This document shows positions 18,139 to 29,725 of a stretch of 64,000 nucleotides of DNA, piece after piece. Origin of the DNA: Stenotrophomonas nematodicola (GTDB taxonomy: Bacteria > Pseudomonadota > Gammaproteobacteria > Xanthomonadales > Xanthomonadaceae); assembly GCF_009467805.1 (NCBI RefSeq), contig NZ_WIAY01000004.1, forward strand, positions 186,001 through 250,000, written 5' to 3'. The notes beneath the pieces were generated by a model, which saw only the letters and a program-made list of their open reading frames with translations, ran no database searches and was not told where the DNA came from. Positions within the stretch are counted from its first letter, which is position 1. Every line of letters starts with the position of its first letter. The translations under genes were made by a program, and so were the position numbers.

Positions 18139-18807
18139 CTAGCGGATGGCGTTGGCCTTGGCGATCAGGCGCGCGGTGGCTTTCTGCAGCAGCGCGCGGT
18201 TGCGGGCCAGCTTCATCCAGTGCGGCAGGCGCGAGAACATCGAGCCATTGGTGACACCGGCGCGCTCGCGCAGCACGGCACCGGCATAGTCGTGCAACGC
18301 CTGCAGATGCGCCTGGTTGTAGGCCCAGAGCAGCCCGGCGCGGGTGCGCTCGACCAGCAGCAGCGGCATGCCGAAGTACGGGTCATTCGATTCGGCATCG
18401 CGCACCGGCTGCACGCTCACACTGACATCGCTGCTGCGCCCGCATTGGGCGCAGGCAACCGGAAGCGCCTCCAGGGGCGGGGAGGCCACCGCGCGATGCG
18501 CCTGCGCGTGCAGCCATTGGTGCCCGCAGTAGCCGCAGGGCCGCCGCCCGCTGTAGCGCACCGGCCCCACCCACGTCCCGGCGCCACAGCAGCCGCAGCC
18601 GCAGGCGTTTCCTTCTTCGAGCACCAGACTGCAGGACAGGCAGCGGAAGCCGGCCGTCCTGGATCCCCTGACCACCCAGCCGGGCGCGGCACACCGGTGG
18701 CAGCGCACGGCGATGCGGTCGGCGTAGCGCCACAAGCCATGCCCGTCGTCCAGGTGGCGCCCCGCCACTGGCCCGGGGCGCAGGCTGCGGTTGCGCGCCA
18801 CCGCCAT
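18139..18807 (-). CDS. Multi-cysteine zinc-ribbon-like protein of unknown function
   Basis: A 222-residue protein. Between about residues 30 and 120 it has five cysteine groups: CHRC, CLSC, CGCGCCG, CGYCGHQW and CAQCGRS, consistent with two or more zinc ribbons. The C-terminal half (LLWAYNQAHLQALHDYAGA, LPHWMKLARNRALLQKA) is helical and basic. ATG at 18807 overlaps the stop of the ygiC-like gene as ATGA, so it is the third gene of that operon. No family is recognised. Nucleic-acid or protein binding is inference from the zinc motifs. Confidence 0.75.
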   Translation of the reverse strand: MAVARNRSLRPGPVAGRHLDDGHGLWRYADRIAVRCHRCAAPGWVVRGSRTAGFRCLSCSLVLEEGNACGCGCCGAGTWVGPVRYSGRRPCGYCGHQWLHAQAHRAVASPPLEALPVACAQCGRSSDVSVSVQPVRDAESNDPYFGMPLLLVERTRAGLLWAYNQAHLQALHDYAGAVLRERAGVTNGSMFSRLPHWMKLARNRALLQKATARLIAKANAIR

Positions 18808-19985
18808 CAGACGAAGATGCGGGTTGGCGCTTCGTCGATGATCGCGTGCGGGACGAAGCGGGCGCTGTCGCGGGTGATGCGGCTGTTGTCTTCGCGGATG
18901 CCCATGCCACAGGCCTGGTCGCCCACGATCCAGCTGCCAACCAGCGGATAGCCACCCTCGAACGCAGTGAGCGGATGGGCGGCCTGGCGGATCGCCGGGC
19001 CGGTGTACGGGCCTTCGCTTTCCTGCCAGCTGCCATCGGCCAGGTGCATGGCCACGTTGGCGCCTTCGCGCGAGAACAGCGGCTTGCGCACCCAGCCGGC
19101 CGGCAGTGCGCTGCCGTCGTCGAAGTCGGCGGCCAGCAGGTTGGGGTGGCCGCGATGGCGCTCCCACAGCAACGGCAGCACGCCCTTGTTGCTGAGGATC
19201 GCCTTCCACGCCGGTTCCAGCAGCTGCACGCCCGAGCCGGGCAGCGCCTGGCCGAACGATTCGGTCATCAGGTCTTCCAGCGGGTACAGCTTGAACAGGC
19301 TGCCGATCACCGTGTCGTCCAGCGCGGTGAAGCGGCCGTCCTCGGACAGGCCGATGTCCTCGATCGCGATGGACTCGCCACGCAGCCCGGCCTGGGCCGC
19401 ACAGTCGCGCAGGTAGGCCACCGTGCCCTGGTCTTCGACCGAGGCACCCACGGCACTGAAGTACAGCGGCGGCGGCAGCTGCGCCGACAGCGCGGCGAAG
19501 CGCTCGACCAGCGCCTCGTGGATGGCGTTGAACTGATCGGCGTGCGGCGGCAGACGGTTCTGGTTGCGCTGGTCTTCCAGCCATTGCCACTGGAAGAACG
19601 ACGCCTCGAACAGCGAGGTCGGGGTGTCGTAATTGAGCTCGTAGAGCTTGGCCGGACCGGTGCCGTCGTACGCGAAGTCGAGCCGACCGTACAGGTGCGG
19701 CTCGCGCCGACGCCAGCTGTCGGCGATCCAGTCGCGGAACGCCGGCGGGATCGCCAGCTGTTCCATCAACTGCTGGCTGCCCACCACGTCCTCGACCAGG
19801 TCCATCGCCATCGCATGCAGCTCGGCGCTGGGGTCTTCGATGTCCTGCTCGATCTGGCGCAGGGTGAAGGCGTAGTACGCGCTCTCATCCCAGTACGGCA
19901 GGCCATCGATGGTGTGGAAGGCGAACCCCGACTCCTCGGCCCGGGCGCGCCATTGGCTGCGCTCGGCAATACGGACGCGCTGCAT
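18807..19985 (-). CDS. ygiC: Glutathionylspermidine synthase-like ATP-grasp protein (YgiC-like)
   Basis: A 392-residue protein of the glutathionylspermidine synthase preATP-grasp/ATP-grasp family. Landmarks are GRLDFAYDGTGPAKLYELNYDTPTS split by short gaps, LSNKGVLPLLWERH, WVRKPLFSREGANV and YPLVGSWIVGDQACGMGIRED. It lacks the amidase domain of true GspSA. E. coli YgiC is the same type and is encoded next to YgiB, as here, where ygiB ends three bases upstream. The actual ligase substrate is not known. Confidence 0.88.
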   Translation of the reverse strand: MQRVRIAERSQWRARAEESGFAFHTIDGLPYWDESAYYAFTLRQIEQDIEDPSAELHAMAMDLVEDVVGSQQLMEQLAIPPAFRDWIADSWRRREPHLYGRLDFAYDGTGPAKLYELNYDTPTSLFEASFFQWQWLEDQRNQNRLPPHADQFNAIHEALVERFAALSAQLPPPLYFSAVGASVEDQGTVAYLRDCAAQAGLRGESIAIEDIGLSEDGRFTALDDTVIGSLFKLYPLEDLMTESFGQALPGSGVQLLEPAWKAILSNKGVLPLLWERHRGHPNLLAADFDDGSALPAGWVRKPLFSREGANVAMHLADGSWQESEGPYTGPAIRQAAHPLTAFEGGYPLVGSWIVGDQACGMGIREDNSRITRDSARFVPHAIIDEAPTRIFV

Positions 19986-19988
19986 CGA

Positions 19989-20552
19989 TCAGCCGCCGAC
20001 GCTGCTGCGGTTGCTGCTGGTGCTGCCGAAGCCGCCACGGCTGGCGGTCACCGCGCGGTTCGGGGTGGCGCTGACCGGGGCCAGGCCCGCCTTGCCGGCA
20101 CCGATGCCGCTGGCGGTATTCAGCCCGCCGCTGCCGCCCGGGGCCGGACGCGCCCAGCCCTTGGCCTTGTCCTGGTAGGCCGGGGCCGCCGAGGGCTGCT
20201 GCGCCAGACCGGCGCCGCGGTTGCTGAGCATCTGCGACATGAAGAAGCCCATCATCATCGGGCCGATGAACGAGTGGCCGGTCGAGGTCTTCTGTTCCAC
20301 GCACTGCTCGGCGTTGTAGTCGGCCTCGCAGGCCTCGCGCGAGGCGTACTTCGGCGCGGCGTCGGCCGACTGCTTCTGTGCCTCGGCAAAAGCCGCGCGG
20401 CAGCTGGACGGGTCGCCGGTGGCGTCGGTGCAGGCCTGCACCGAGGTGTACAACCCTTCCTGCACCTGGACGGCCTCGTCCTTCTGGCAGGCGGTGAACA
20501 GCAGCGGCGCGGCGCTCATCAGCAGCAGCGCGGTGGTCCTGGAACGTTTCAT
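19989..20552 (-). CDS. ygiB: DUF1190 lipoprotein (YgiB-like)
   Basis: A 187-residue lipoprotein. The signal [17 protein letters not shown] ends in a lipobox. The DUF1190 region is marked by [18 protein letters not shown] and [16 protein letters not shown], then a Gly/Ser/Asn-rich tail. YgiB in E. coli is the partner of YgiC. ATG at 20552 is chosen because it begins directly at the basic signal; the longer reading adds 19 non-family residues. It is the first gene of ygiB-ygiC-zinc ribbon and is divergent from ilvD. Confidence 0.85.
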   Translation of the reverse strand: MKRSRTTALLLMSAAPLLFTACQKDEAVQVQEGLYTSVQACTDATGDPSSCRAAFAEAQKQSADAAPKYASREACEADYNAEQCVEQKTSTGHSFIGPMMMGFFMSQMLSNRGAGLAQQPSAAPAYQDKAKGWARPAPGGSGGLNTASGIGAGKAGLAPVSATPNRAVTASRGGFGSTSSNRSSVGG

Positions 20553-20767
20553 GGCGTCATGCCCCCTCGTGCGGTTATCCGCTCCATGATGCCTCATCGC
20601 CGCGAACAACCGAAATCGGCAAAGCCGAAAAGATGAACGGCATTTCAGGATGCAGCCTATCGGAGCGGTCGCCTGCCGGGGGCAGGTGGTTGCAAACGCA
20701 ACCGCAATTTTTGGGCAGAATCGAGGCGAAACGCGCCCCCACCGCCCGCCAGATCCTGCCAGCCCCC

Positions 20768-22606
20768 ATGCCTGAATACCGCTCCCGCACGTCCACCGCC
20801 GGCCGCAACATGGCCGGGGCCCGCGCCCTGTGGCGCGCCACCGGCATGACCGATGGCGACTTCCACAAGCCGATCATCGCCATCGCCAACTCGTTCACCC
20901 AGTTCGTGCCCGGGCACGTCCACCTGAAGGATCTCGGCCAGCTGGTGGCGCGCGAGATCGAGCAGGTAGGCGGCGTGGCCAAGGAGTTCAATACGATCGC
21001 GGTGGACGATGGCATCGCGATGGGCCACGACGGCATGCTGTACTCGCTGCCCAGCCGCGAGATCATCGCCGACTCGGTGGAGTACATGGTCAACGCGCAC
21101 TGCGCCGATGCGCTGGTGTGCATCTCCAACTGCGACAAGATCACCCCCGGCATGCTGATGGCCGCGCTGCGCCTGGACATCCCGGTGGTGTTCGTCTCCG
21201 GCGGGCCGATGGAAGCCGGCAAGACGCGGCTGTCCGAGCACAAGCTGGACCTGGTGGATGCGATGGTGATCGCAGCCGATGAAAGCGCCAGCGACGAGAA
21301 GGTGGCCGAGTACGAGCGCAGCGCCTGCCCCACCTGCGGCTCGTGCTCGGGCATGTTCACCGCCAACTCGATGAACTGCCTGACCGAAGCGCTGGGCCTG
21401 TCGCTGCCGGGCAACGGCTCGACCCTGGCCACGCATGCCGACCGCGAGCAGCTGTTCCGCCGCGCCGGGCGCCTGATCGTGGAACTGTGCCACCGCTGGT
21501 ACGGCGGCGAGGATGCGCGCGCGCTGCCGCGCGGCATCGCCACGCGTGCCGCGTTCGAGAACGCGATGACGCTGGACATCGCGATGGGCGGCTCGACCAA
21601 CACCATCCTGCATCTGCTGGCCGCAGCGCAGGAGGCGGAGGTGGACTTCGATCTGCATGCCATCGATGCGCTGTCGCGGCGCGTGCCGCAGCTGTGCAAG
21701 GTCGCGCCGAACACGCCGAAGTACCACATGGAAGACGTGCATCGCGCCGGCGGCGTGTACGGCATCCTCGGCGAACTCGCCCGCGGCGGACTGCTGCATA
21801 CCGACGTACCCACCGTACACAGCCGCACGCTGGCCGAGGCGATCGCACGCTGGGATGTCGCCGTGAGCGACGATGCGACGGTCCACGACTTCTTCCGCGC
21901 CGGTCCCGCCGGCATCCCGACCCAGGTCGCCTTCAGCCAGGCCACGCGCTGGCCGACACTGGACGTGGACCGTGCCGAAGGCTGCATCCGCGATGTCGCC
22001 AATGCCTACTCCGCCGAAGGCGGGCTGGCGGTGCTGCGCGGCAACCTGGCCGTGGATGGCTGCGTGGTGAAGACCGCCGGCGTGGATGAATCCATCCACG
22101 TGTTCGAAGGCACCGCGCGCGTGTTCGAAAGCCAGGACGACGCCGTGCGCGGCATCCTCGCCGATGAAGTGATGGCCGGCGACGTGGTGGTGATCCGCTA
22201 CGAAGGCCCACGCGGTGGCCCGGGCATGCAGGAGATGCTGTACCCGACCAGCTACCTGAAATCCAAGGGGCTGGGCAAGCAGTGCGCCCTGCTCACCGAC
22301 GGCCGCTTCTCCGGCGGCACCTCGGGCCTGTCCATCGGGCATGCCTCACCGGAAGCAGCCTCGGGCGGCACCATCGGCCTGGTCCGCGACGGCGACCGCA
22401 TCCGCATCGACATCCCCGCACGGCGCATCGATCTGCGGGTGGATGACGCCACGCTGGCGGCACGCCGCGCCGAACAGGACGCGCTGGGCTGGAAACCGCG
22501 CGAGGCGCGCCCGCGCAAGGTCACCGGCGCGCTGAAGGCGTATGCGCTGCTGGCCACCAGTGCCGACAAGGGCGCGGTGCGGGATCTGGCGAAGCTGGAG
22601 GACTGA
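20768..22606 (+). CDS. ilvD: Dihydroxy-acid dehydratase
   Basis: A 612-residue Fe-S dehydratase of branched-chain amino acid synthesis, converting dihydroxyacids to the 2-keto precursors of valine and isoleucine. The cluster-binding cysteines lie in [13 protein letters not shown] and [19 protein letters not shown]. The C-terminal [12 protein letters not shown] and [21 protein letters not shown] motifs are intact. The start [21 protein letters not shown] matches the family N-terminus. Confidence 0.97.
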   Translation: MPEYRSRTSTAGRNMAGARALWRATGMTDGDFHKPIIAIANSFTQFVPGHVHLKDLGQLVAREIEQVGGVAKEFNTIAVDDGIAMGHDGMLYSLPSREIIADSVEYMVNAHCADALVCISNCDKITPGMLMAALRLDIPVVFVSGGPMEAGKTRLSEHKLDLVDAMVIAADESASDEKVAEYERSACPTCGSCSGMFTANSMNCLTEALGLSLPGNGSTLATHADREQLFRRAGRLIVELCHRWYGGEDARALPRGIATRAAFENAMTLDIAMGGSTNTILHLLAAAQEAEVDFDLHAIDALSRRVPQLCKVAPNTPKYHMEDVHRAGGVYGILGELARGGLLHTDVPTVHSRTLAEAIARWDVAVSDDATVHDFFRAGPAGIPTQVAFSQATRWPTLDVDRAEGCIRDVANAYSAEGGLAVLRGNLAVDGCVVKTAGVDESIHVFEGTARVFESQDDAVRGILADEVMAGDVVVIRYEGPRGGPGMQEMLYPTSYLKSKGLGKQCALLTDGRFSGGTSGLSIGHASPEAASGGTIGLVRDGDRIRIDIPARRIDLRVDDATLAARRAEQDALGWKPREARPRKVTGALKAYALLATSADKGAVRDLAKLED

Positions 22607-22708
22607 GCCCGGCTGCGTCGAGAAGGTCCGCCCGGCCCTGACCCCCGCCCGCGCGACGCTCGCCGCCTTGCCTGCGCCGCCGGACCGGTGCGCGCGAAGC
22701 GCCGCGTG

Positions 22709-24811
22709 TTACCCGATCACCCGCTTGAACGGCGGCAGCGCGTCGATGATGCGCTTGCCGTATCGACGGGTCAGCAGCCGCGAGTCGAGGATGATCACGC
22801 GGCCGGTGTCGGTCGAGGTACGGATCAGGCGGCCGGCGAACTGGGTCAACGTGCGCAGCGCGTGGGGGATGGCGATCAGGTTGAAGGCGTTCAGCCCGCG
22901 GCTTTCGAACCACTCGCCGAGCGTGGAGGTCTGCGGGTCGGTCGGCACCGCGAACGGTACCTGGGTGATCACCACGGTGGTGCACGCCTCGCCGGGCAGA
23001 TCCAGGCCTTCGCCGAACGAGTTCAGGCCGAACAGCACCGAACCCTCGCCCGCCGCCGTGCGCCGCAGGTGCTCATCGATCATCTTCTGCTTGGCGCTTT
23101 CGCCCTGCACCAGCACCCGCTTGCGCTCGGCGGCCGGCATCAGCTCGGCGACCTTCTCCATCTTCCAGCGCGAGGTGAACAGCACGATGCTGCCCTTGCC
23201 CCAATCCAGTTCGCTGACCAGGTATTTGGCCACCTCTTTGGGGTGGCGCTCGCGGTCGTCGGGCGTCACCGGGAATGCCGGCACGATCAGCTCGGCCTGG
23301 TTGGGCAGGTCGAATGGCGAGGCCAGCGACACCATCTCCGCCTCGGCGGGGATGCCGTTGTCGATCGCCAGCGCCTGGAAGTCGCCACCGCCGGTGAGGG
23401 TAGCGGAGGTCATCACCACCGAATCCACCTCGTCCCACAGCAGCTTGCGCAGTACGTTGGCCGCCGACACCGGCGAGCCGTGCAGGATCAGGTCGCCGTC
23501 GCGCGACAGCGTGACCCAGCGTGCGGTCGGTGGCTGGCCGTCCTTGTCCTCGCGGCGCCAAGCCGCCCACAGGTTGTGCTGCTGCTCGATCATTTCCAAC
23601 GCCATGCCCAGCGTGCGCTGCAGGCGCTCGCGCGCGGCATCCTCTGGCTTGCCCTTGGCCACCTGCGCATGCGCGGCATGGGCCCAGTTGAACAGCGCGC
23701 GGGTGTCGTCGGCGAGCGCCTCGATGTCGGCCATCCAGATGTCCGGCAGGCGTCCGTTCGGGGCACGCCACATCGGCTCCTGCGCCGACGGATCAGGTTG
23801 CCAGCTGCGTCCGACCACATCGCGGAAGGCCTTGAGCTGCTTGCTGACGCGCGCCGCCACCTCGATCGCTTCGTTGGGCAGCAGATTGCCCAGCTTGTCC
23901 TTGTCCACGGCGCGGTAGGCCGCCGCGATCACGATCTGCAGCCGGCCGGTGCGCTTGGCCATCTCGTCCATCGCCAGGCTGGCCGCGCCCTGATCGATGG
24001 CGACATTGCCGATGTGATGGCCTTCGTCGAGCACCAGCAGCATGTCGCCGGGCGGGGCGATCAGCGGCTGGCCGTTGTCGCTGTCGCCGATCGACAGCGC
24101 CGACAGCAGCAGCGCGTGATTGGTGACCACGATCTGCGCCTCACGCACCGTGTTGCGCGAGCGCAGCACCGCGCACTGCGCCGAGTACGCGCACTTGCGC
24201 CCGGCACAGCCCGACGCCGGCGTGGTGATGCGCGAGCGCAGGGTGTTGCTGATCGATTCCGGCGCGTTGTCCAGGTCACCGTTCCAGCGACCTTCGAGGA
24301 AGGCCTTGCTCAGCGACTGCGCCAGATCCATCTCGATCGGTGCCAGCGGGCGATCGAACAGCGGCTGCTCGTCCTCGAACATGCCTTCCTGCGCGCCATC
24401 GCCATGCGCCTCAGCGGCGTTGCGCGTGCACAGGTAGCGGGTGCGTCCCTTGGCCAGCGCCACGGTGGCTTCAATGCCTGTGGCCTTGAGGAAATTGGGA
24501 ATGTCGCGCTCGAACAGCTGCGACTGCAGCGCCACGGTGCCGGTGCTGATCACCAGCTTCTTCTTCGTGGCCAGTGCGATCGGCACGCCGGCGGTCAGGT
24601 AGCCCAGCGACTTGCCCACGCCGGTGGGCGCTTCGACCACGCCAACGCCGCCGCTGTGCGACAGCGCACGCGAGACCACGCCGATCATCTGGCTCTGCGA
24701 ACGCCGGGTGCTGAAGCCGGGGGTATTGGCCTGCAGCTTGGCGTAGGCATCGCGGATGACGGTTTTGAGCTCGTCGTTCAGCGCGCGCGGGGCTTCAACT
24801 TTTTCGGTCAC
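22709..24811 (-). CDS. dinG: ATP-dependent DNA helicase DinG
   Basis: A 700-residue XPD/Rad3-like superfamily 2 helicase. Walker A is EAPTGVGKSLGY and the motif II box is LVLDEGHH (DEGH variant). Four cysteines fit the Fe-S domain: CTRN, then GCAGRKC and SAQC. Helicase motif VI is near QFAGRLIRTSTDTGRV. DinG unwinds R-loops, forked and G-quadruplex DNA and is damage-inducible in E. coli. No LexA box was identified in the 24812-24938 upstream sequence by eye. Confidence 0.93.
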   Translation of the reverse strand: MTEKVEAPRALNDELKTVIRDAYAKLQANTPGFSTRRSQSQMIGVVSRALSHSGGVGVVEAPTGVGKSLGYLTAGVPIALATKKKLVISTGTVALQSQLFERDIPNFLKATGIEATVALAKGRTRYLCTRNAAEAHGDGAQEGMFEDEQPLFDRPLAPIEMDLAQSLSKAFLEGRWNGDLDNAPESISNTLRSRITTPASGCAGRKCAYSAQCAVLRSRNTVREAQIVVTNHALLLSALSIGDSDNGQPLIAPPGDMLLVLDEGHHIGNVAIDQGAASLAMDEMAKRTGRLQIVIAAAYRAVDKDKLGNLLPNEAIEVAARVSKQLKAFRDVVGRSWQPDPSAQEPMWRAPNGRLPDIWMADIEALADDTRALFNWAHAAHAQVAKGKPEDAARERLQRTLGMALEMIEQQHNLWAAWRREDKDGQPPTARWVTLSRDGDLILHGSPVSAANVLRKLLWDEVDSVVMTSATLTGGGDFQALAIDNGIPAEAEMVSLASPFDLPNQAELIVPAFPVTPDDRERHPKEVAKYLVSELDWGKGSIVLFTSRWKMEKVAELMPAAERKRVLVQGESAKQKMIDEHLRRTAAGEGSVLFGLNSFGEGLDLPGEACTTVVITQVPFAVPTDPQTSTLGEWFESRGLNAFNLIAIPHALRTLTQFAGRLIRTSTDTGRVIILDSRLLTRRYGKRIIDALPPFKRVIG

Positions 24812-24938
24812 GCCGGGAGGGTCCTGCCTGAATCACGGCCGGTATTTTCTCATGCCCAGGGCATGGCCGTGGCCGGCATTGGTTCAGTTCCGCGACGCGG
24901 CGCACGCCGGCACAGCCGGCGGCGCCACGCACGCAGGG

Positions 24939-25286
24939 TCAGCCGGCCGTGCCGCGCTGGCGCAGGGCGCGGGTCATCGCCCAGACCACCAGCACCAGGC
25001 CGAATGCCTCGGCCAGCGACAGGCCGAAGTGGGCGACGCCCAGCCACAGGCTGAGCGACTGCAGGTTCTCGTATTGGTTCTGCTGTATCCACCACACCGG
25101 CAGCAGCGACACCACCATGCCGAGGATGCAGGTGGCCGCCAGGATGCCCAGCCCGGACAGCGCCGCGGTGCGGACCGCGCCGCGCGGGCTGTCCACCACC
25201 CACACCAGGGCCACGCCCAGCGCGATCAGGATCGGCAGGCGTACGCCCACCAGACTCAGCATCGTCATCAACATCCCGGTATCCAT
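24939..25286 (-). CDS. Small four-helix membrane protein, unknown
   Basis: A 115-residue protein with about four hydrophobic helices (MTMLSLVGVRLPILIALGVALVW, LSGLGILAATCILGMVVSLLP, LWLGVAHFGLSLAEAFGLVLVVWAM split by short loops). No domain is recognised. It starts six bases after aroE stops, so the two are probably co-transcribed. Confidence 0.65.
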   Translation of the reverse strand: MDTGMLMTMLSLVGVRLPILIALGVALVWVVDSPRGAVRTAALSGLGILAATCILGMVVSLLPVWWIQQNQYENLQSLSLWLGVAHFGLSLAEAFGLVLVVWAMTRALRQRGTAG

Positions 25287-25292
25287 GTCCGG

Positions 25293-26138
25293 TCAGTCCT
25301 GCCCGGCCAGCGGCGCCAGCGTGGTGCGCAGCTCGGCATACACGGCGTCGGTCTGCGGGCGCACCTCGTGCCACTGCTGGAAGCTGGCCGCGGCCTGCTC
25401 CACCAGCATGCCCAGGCCATCGACGGTGTTGCGGCACTGCGCCGCACGCGCCCAGGCCAGGAAGGCGATGGCCGCGTCGCCGTAATTGAGGTCAACCGCG
25501 GTGGTCATGCTGTTGACCAGCGACAGCGGCAGCTCGAACTTCGCCTCGCGGTCGCGGCCGGCCGAGGTGGCGTTGACGATCAGCTCGAAGTCGCCCAGGT
25601 CGCGCAGGTCGTCCCAGTAGCGGCTCAGCGCGCGCCCCGGTTCGCCGATGGCATCGACCAGCGCGTCGGCGCGCTCGGTGGTGCGGTTCACCACCACCAG
25701 CTCGCGGATGCCGGCATCGAGCAGGGCCGGCGCCACGCTGCGCGCCGAGCCGCCGGCACCGAGCAGCAGCACGCGGCGGCCGCGCAGGTCCAGCTCATGG
25801 CGTTCGGTGAGGTCGCGGACCAGGCCGACGCCGTCGGTGGTGTCGCCGTGCCAGTAATCGCCCTTGCGCAGCAGCGTGTTGACCGAGCCGGCCAGCTTGG
25901 CCCGCGAGGTGAAGGTCTGGCACAGCGCGAACGCCGCTTCCTTGAGCGGAGCGGTGATGTTGGCGCCCACACCGCCATCGGCGGCGAATGCCTCCAGCGC
26001 GGCGGTGAACCCTGCCGGCGACGCCTCGATGGCGCGGTAGTCCAGCGCGATGCCTTCCTGGCGCGCGAAGGCGGCATGGATGTGCGGCGACTGCGAATGG
26101 GCGATGGGCTGGCCGAATACGGCGTAACGGGCGGTCAT
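25293..26138 (-). CDS. aroE: Shikimate dehydrogenase
   Basis: A 281-residue NADP-dependent enzyme that reduces 3-dehydroshikimate to shikimate in the aromatic amino acid pathway. The substrate serines are in HSQSPHIH. The catalytic lysine is in [11 protein letters not shown], the cofactor loop is GAGGSARSV, and [10 protein letters not shown] carries the NADP-selecting Arg. ATG at 26138 begins [15 protein letters not shown], the standard AroE start; an upstream GTG-type extension of 12 residues is not family-like. Confidence 0.96.
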   Translation of the reverse strand: MTARYAVFGQPIAHSQSPHIHAAFARQEGIALDYRAIEASPAGFTAALEAFAADGGVGANITAPLKEAAFALCQTFTSRAKLAGSVNTLLRKGDYWHGDTTDGVGLVRDLTERHELDLRGRRVLLLGAGGSARSVAPALLDAGIRELVVVNRTTERADALVDAIGEPGRALSRYWDDLRDLGDFELIVNATSAGRDREAKFELPLSLVNSMTTAVDLNYGDAAIAFLAWARAAQCRNTVDGLGMLVEQAAASFQQWHEVRPQTDAVYAELRTTLAPLAGQD

Positions 26139-26192
26139 GGGTGTCTTAAACTCCGGGCCTGGATTGGAACGCAAACCCCAACGGAAGCGACG

Positions 26193-27059
26193 ATGCGCAC
26201 TCCCCTGTCACTGCTCGCGCTGAGCCTGAGTTTACTCTTCGTACCGGGTGCGATGGCGCTTTCCGAGTTCGGCATCGAAGGCATGGGCGTGGTTTCGACC
26301 AAGGCCAACGAGGCCCAGGCCACCGTCGCGCCGGACGGGCAGCGCATCGTATGGGCGTCGGACCGCAGCGGCGGCGCCGGGGGCTGGGACCTCTGGCAGG
26401 CCGTGCTGCGCGACGGGCGCTGGCAGGACCCCACCCCGCTGGCGCTCAACACCGGCAGCGATGAAATCGATCCCTACTTCAGCCACGACGGGCGCTGGCT
26501 GTACTTCGCCTCCAACCGGCCCGGCGGGCGCGGCGGCGTCGATCTGTACACCGTGGCGGTACAGGCCAACGGCGGTTTCGGGCCGGTGATGGCGCTGCCG
26601 GTCACGATCAACACCCGGGCCAACGAGCGTCGCCCGGCACTGCGCCCGGATGGGCAGGCCCTGTTGTTCGCGCGCGATGGCGCCGGCACCCGCGGCGGGT
26701 TCGATCTGTTCCAGGCGGCGGTGCAGGGCAGCGGTTTCGCTGCGGTGACCGCGTTGCCAGCCCCGCTCAATGGCCCAGCCGACGAACTGGGTGGCGAATG
26801 GCTGGGCAACGACGGTGCGCTGGCCATCACCCGCGTGGCCGACGGCCAGTCGCAGGTGTGGCTGGTGGGCTGCGATCACCGCCAGGCCGCGGTGCCGCTG
26901 ACGCTCTCGTTCAACACCGCCGAGGGCCAGACCGGCGCGCCGGTGGTGGATGCGTCCAAGCCATCCGAGCTGGTGCTGGCGGGTCAGGCGCGGGCGCCCC
27001 GGGCGGGCGGAGTGGATCTGTATCGGATCCGGACACCGTCGGTAGCCGGGTGCCGGTGA
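26193..27059 (+). CDS. Secreted PD40 (WD40-like/TolB-type) beta-propeller protein
   Basis: A 288-residue protein with a Sec signal ([18 protein letters not shown]) and at least three PD40 blades of the form [28 protein letters not shown] and [13 protein letters not shown]. The blades resemble those of TolB and outer-membrane-linked propellers. No OmpA or peptidase domain is attached, so it is a stand-alone periplasmic propeller. The role is unknown. It diverges from aroE. Confidence 0.8.
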   Translation: MRTPLSLLALSLSLLFVPGAMALSEFGIEGMGVVSTKANEAQATVAPDGQRIVWASDRSGGAGGWDLWQAVLRDGRWQDPTPLALNTGSDEIDPYFSHDGRWLYFASNRPGGRGGVDLYTVAVQANGGFGPVMALPVTINTRANERRPALRPDGQALLFARDGAGTRGGFDLFQAAVQGSGFAAVTALPAPLNGPADELGGEWLGNDGALAITRVADGQSQVWLVGCDHRQAAVPLTLSFNTAEGQTGAPVVDASKPSELVLAGQARAPRAGGVDLYRIRTPSVAGCR

Positions 27060-27098
27060 GGGGCGGAGCAGCCGACCTGCGGCCGGCCCACGCTGCCG

Positions 27099-27371
27099 CT
27101 AGGGCTGCTGCAACAGGTCTGCACGCAGCCGTTCGTACTCGGCTTCACTGATCTCGCCGTTGTCCTTGCGCTGGTTCAACGCGGCCAGTCGTGCCTGCAG
27201 GGCCGGTGAAAGCTGCGCTTCGCGGGCCACGCGCGCGGCGGCCGATGGCTGCTCGGGCGCCCGTCGGGCGGCTCGACGCACGCCGCCGATCACCAGGCCG
27301 ATCACCACCGCGAAGGCGAGTACGCCCGTGCCCCAGGTGATCCACTGCACCCACCCCATCGTCTGCATCAT
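27099..27371 (-). CDS. SHOCT domain small membrane protein
   Basis: A 90-residue protein with one N-terminal membrane helix (ITWGTGVLAFAVVIGLVIGGV) and a C-terminal SHOCT motif (LAALNQRKDNGEISEAEYERL). SHOCT is a short oligomerisation helix found at protein termini. It lies 31 bases downstream of hemB on the same strand and may be co-transcribed. Confidence 0.82.
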   Translation of the reverse strand: MMQTMGWVQWITWGTGVLAFAVVIGLVIGGVRRAARRAPEQPSAAARVAREAQLSPALQARLAALNQRKDNGEISEAEYERLRADLLQQP

Positions 27372-27402
27372 CGTCGTCCTGTTCGCGTGTCGACGCGTAT
27401 TG

Positions 27403-28419
<1,017 letters not shown>

Positions 28420-29337
28420 TTACTGCAGCAGGTACTGCCGCGGTTGCAGCGGCTCGGGCAGCGGCTGCACCCCGAGGCTGTCGAGCAGGTCGATTTCAAT
28501 GGTGCGCACCAGCGCATCCAGTGGCAGGTCGTTGGGCTCCAGCCCGAACGGCTCTTCCATCTCCTCGCCGAGCTGATCCAGACCGAAGAAGGCATAGGCC
28601 AGCACCGCCGACACCACCGGCGTGGCCCAGCCCAGCGAACTGGCCAGGCCGAAGGGCAGCAGCACGCAGAACATCCACGCGCAGCGATGCAGCAGCAATG
28701 TGTAGGCGAATGGCAGCGGCGTGGACAGAATGCGCTCGCAACCGGCCTGGACGCTCGACATCGCGTGCAGGCGGGTCTCGAAGCGGGCGTAGAGGATCGG
28801 GTCCAGACGGCCGGCACGCAGCGGCTCGGCCAAGTCGGCGGCGATCATCGCCAGCAGTTGATCGGGGGCGTTCAGGCGCTCGCCGAAACGCGTCTGGTCG
28901 GCCTCGGCTACCCAAGGCAACGCGGCCAACGCGACGTCGCGCCCGCGCAGTCTGGCGGCCAGGGCGTGTGCGAAACCAATGCCCAGGCGGCAGATGCGAT
29001 CGCGGCGCGGCGCGTCGTCGGCCAGCAGCGCGGTGCACAGTCGCGCCAGGCTGCGCGATTCATAGACCAGCTGGCCCCACAGCTTGCGCCCTTCCCACCA
29101 CCGCTCGAAACAGGCGTTGTTGCGGAAGCTGAGGAAGATCGACAGCACCAGGCCAAGCAGGGTGAACGGGGCCACCGAGACGCGTTCGATGCCCGGCGGA
29201 TGCCACACCTCGGCCAGGGTGGCCGCGGCCACCGCCAGCAACAGGATGGTCAGCACCTTGGGCGCCACCGCCGGAACGATGGAGCCGCGCAGGATGTACA
29301 GCAGTTGCCAGCCGTGGGGACGAGGGCGAATGATCAT
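28420..29337 (-). CDS. Bestrophin-like (UPF0187) channel protein
   Basis: A 305-residue membrane protein of the bestrophin/YneE family. The N-terminal LLYILRGSIVPAVAPKVLTIL, then FTLLGLVLSIFLSFRNNACFERWWEGRK, is the family core (RNNxxxxRWWEGRK). Further helices occur near residues 210-240. Eukaryotic and some bacterial members are anion or cation channels; the ion carried here is not known. It precedes hemB on the same strand. Confidence 0.87.
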   Translation of the reverse strand: MIIRPRPHGWQLLYILRGSIVPAVAPKVLTILLLAVAAATLAEVWHPPGIERVSVAPFTLLGLVLSIFLSFRNNACFERWWEGRKLWGQLVYESRSLARLCTALLADDAPRRDRICRLGIGFAHALAARLRGRDVALAALPWVAEADQTRFGERLNAPDQLLAMIAADLAEPLRAGRLDPILYARFETRLHAMSSVQAGCERILSTPLPFAYTLLLHRCAWMFCVLLPFGLASSLGWATPVVSAVLAYAFFGLDQLGEEMEEPFGLEPNDLPLDALVRTIEIDLLDSLGVQPLPEPLQPRQYLLQ

Positions 29338-29476
29338 CGGTGCAGGAAAAGCGCCCGGACGGGCGTAGCGCCGCCGGCAGCAGCCAGGGCGGCAGCGGGC
29401 ATTCTACGCCGATGCGCGCCGGGGCCCATGACGGTGCGACCGTCTGTCGCACCGCCGCAGGCGACGCGGACCCGGC

Positions 29477-29725
29477 TCAGACGATGCCGCCGCCCAGCCC
29501 CAGCCGCAGGATCGCCACCACCACCACGATGCCGTTCAGGACCAGCCCGGCCCAGGCCCGGCCGCGCTTGCTTGGATGCGTGAACAGGATGCCGATGGCG
29601 GCGATGATCGCCCCCACCGCGGCGAAGGGAATCAGGAACCAGTTGCCCCAGCCCAACAGCGGAATCAGCGCCAGGATCATCCACAGCAGCGCCAGGATGC
29701 CCCACAACAGACTGATCAATCCCAT
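29477..29725 (-). CDS. Small three-helix membrane protein
   Basis: An 82-residue protein with three hydrophobic helices (LISLLWGILALLWMILALIPLL, FLIPFAAVGAIIAAIGILF, AGLVLNGIVVVVAILRLGL). It resembles DUF4190-type small proteins. ATG at 29725 is preferred over 29761, which would add a polar non-conserved leader. Function unknown. Confidence 0.6.
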   Translation of the reverse strand: MGLISLLWGILALLWMILALIPLLGWGNWFLIPFAAVGAIIAAIGILFTHPSKRGRAWAGLVLNGIVVVVAILRLGLGGGIV

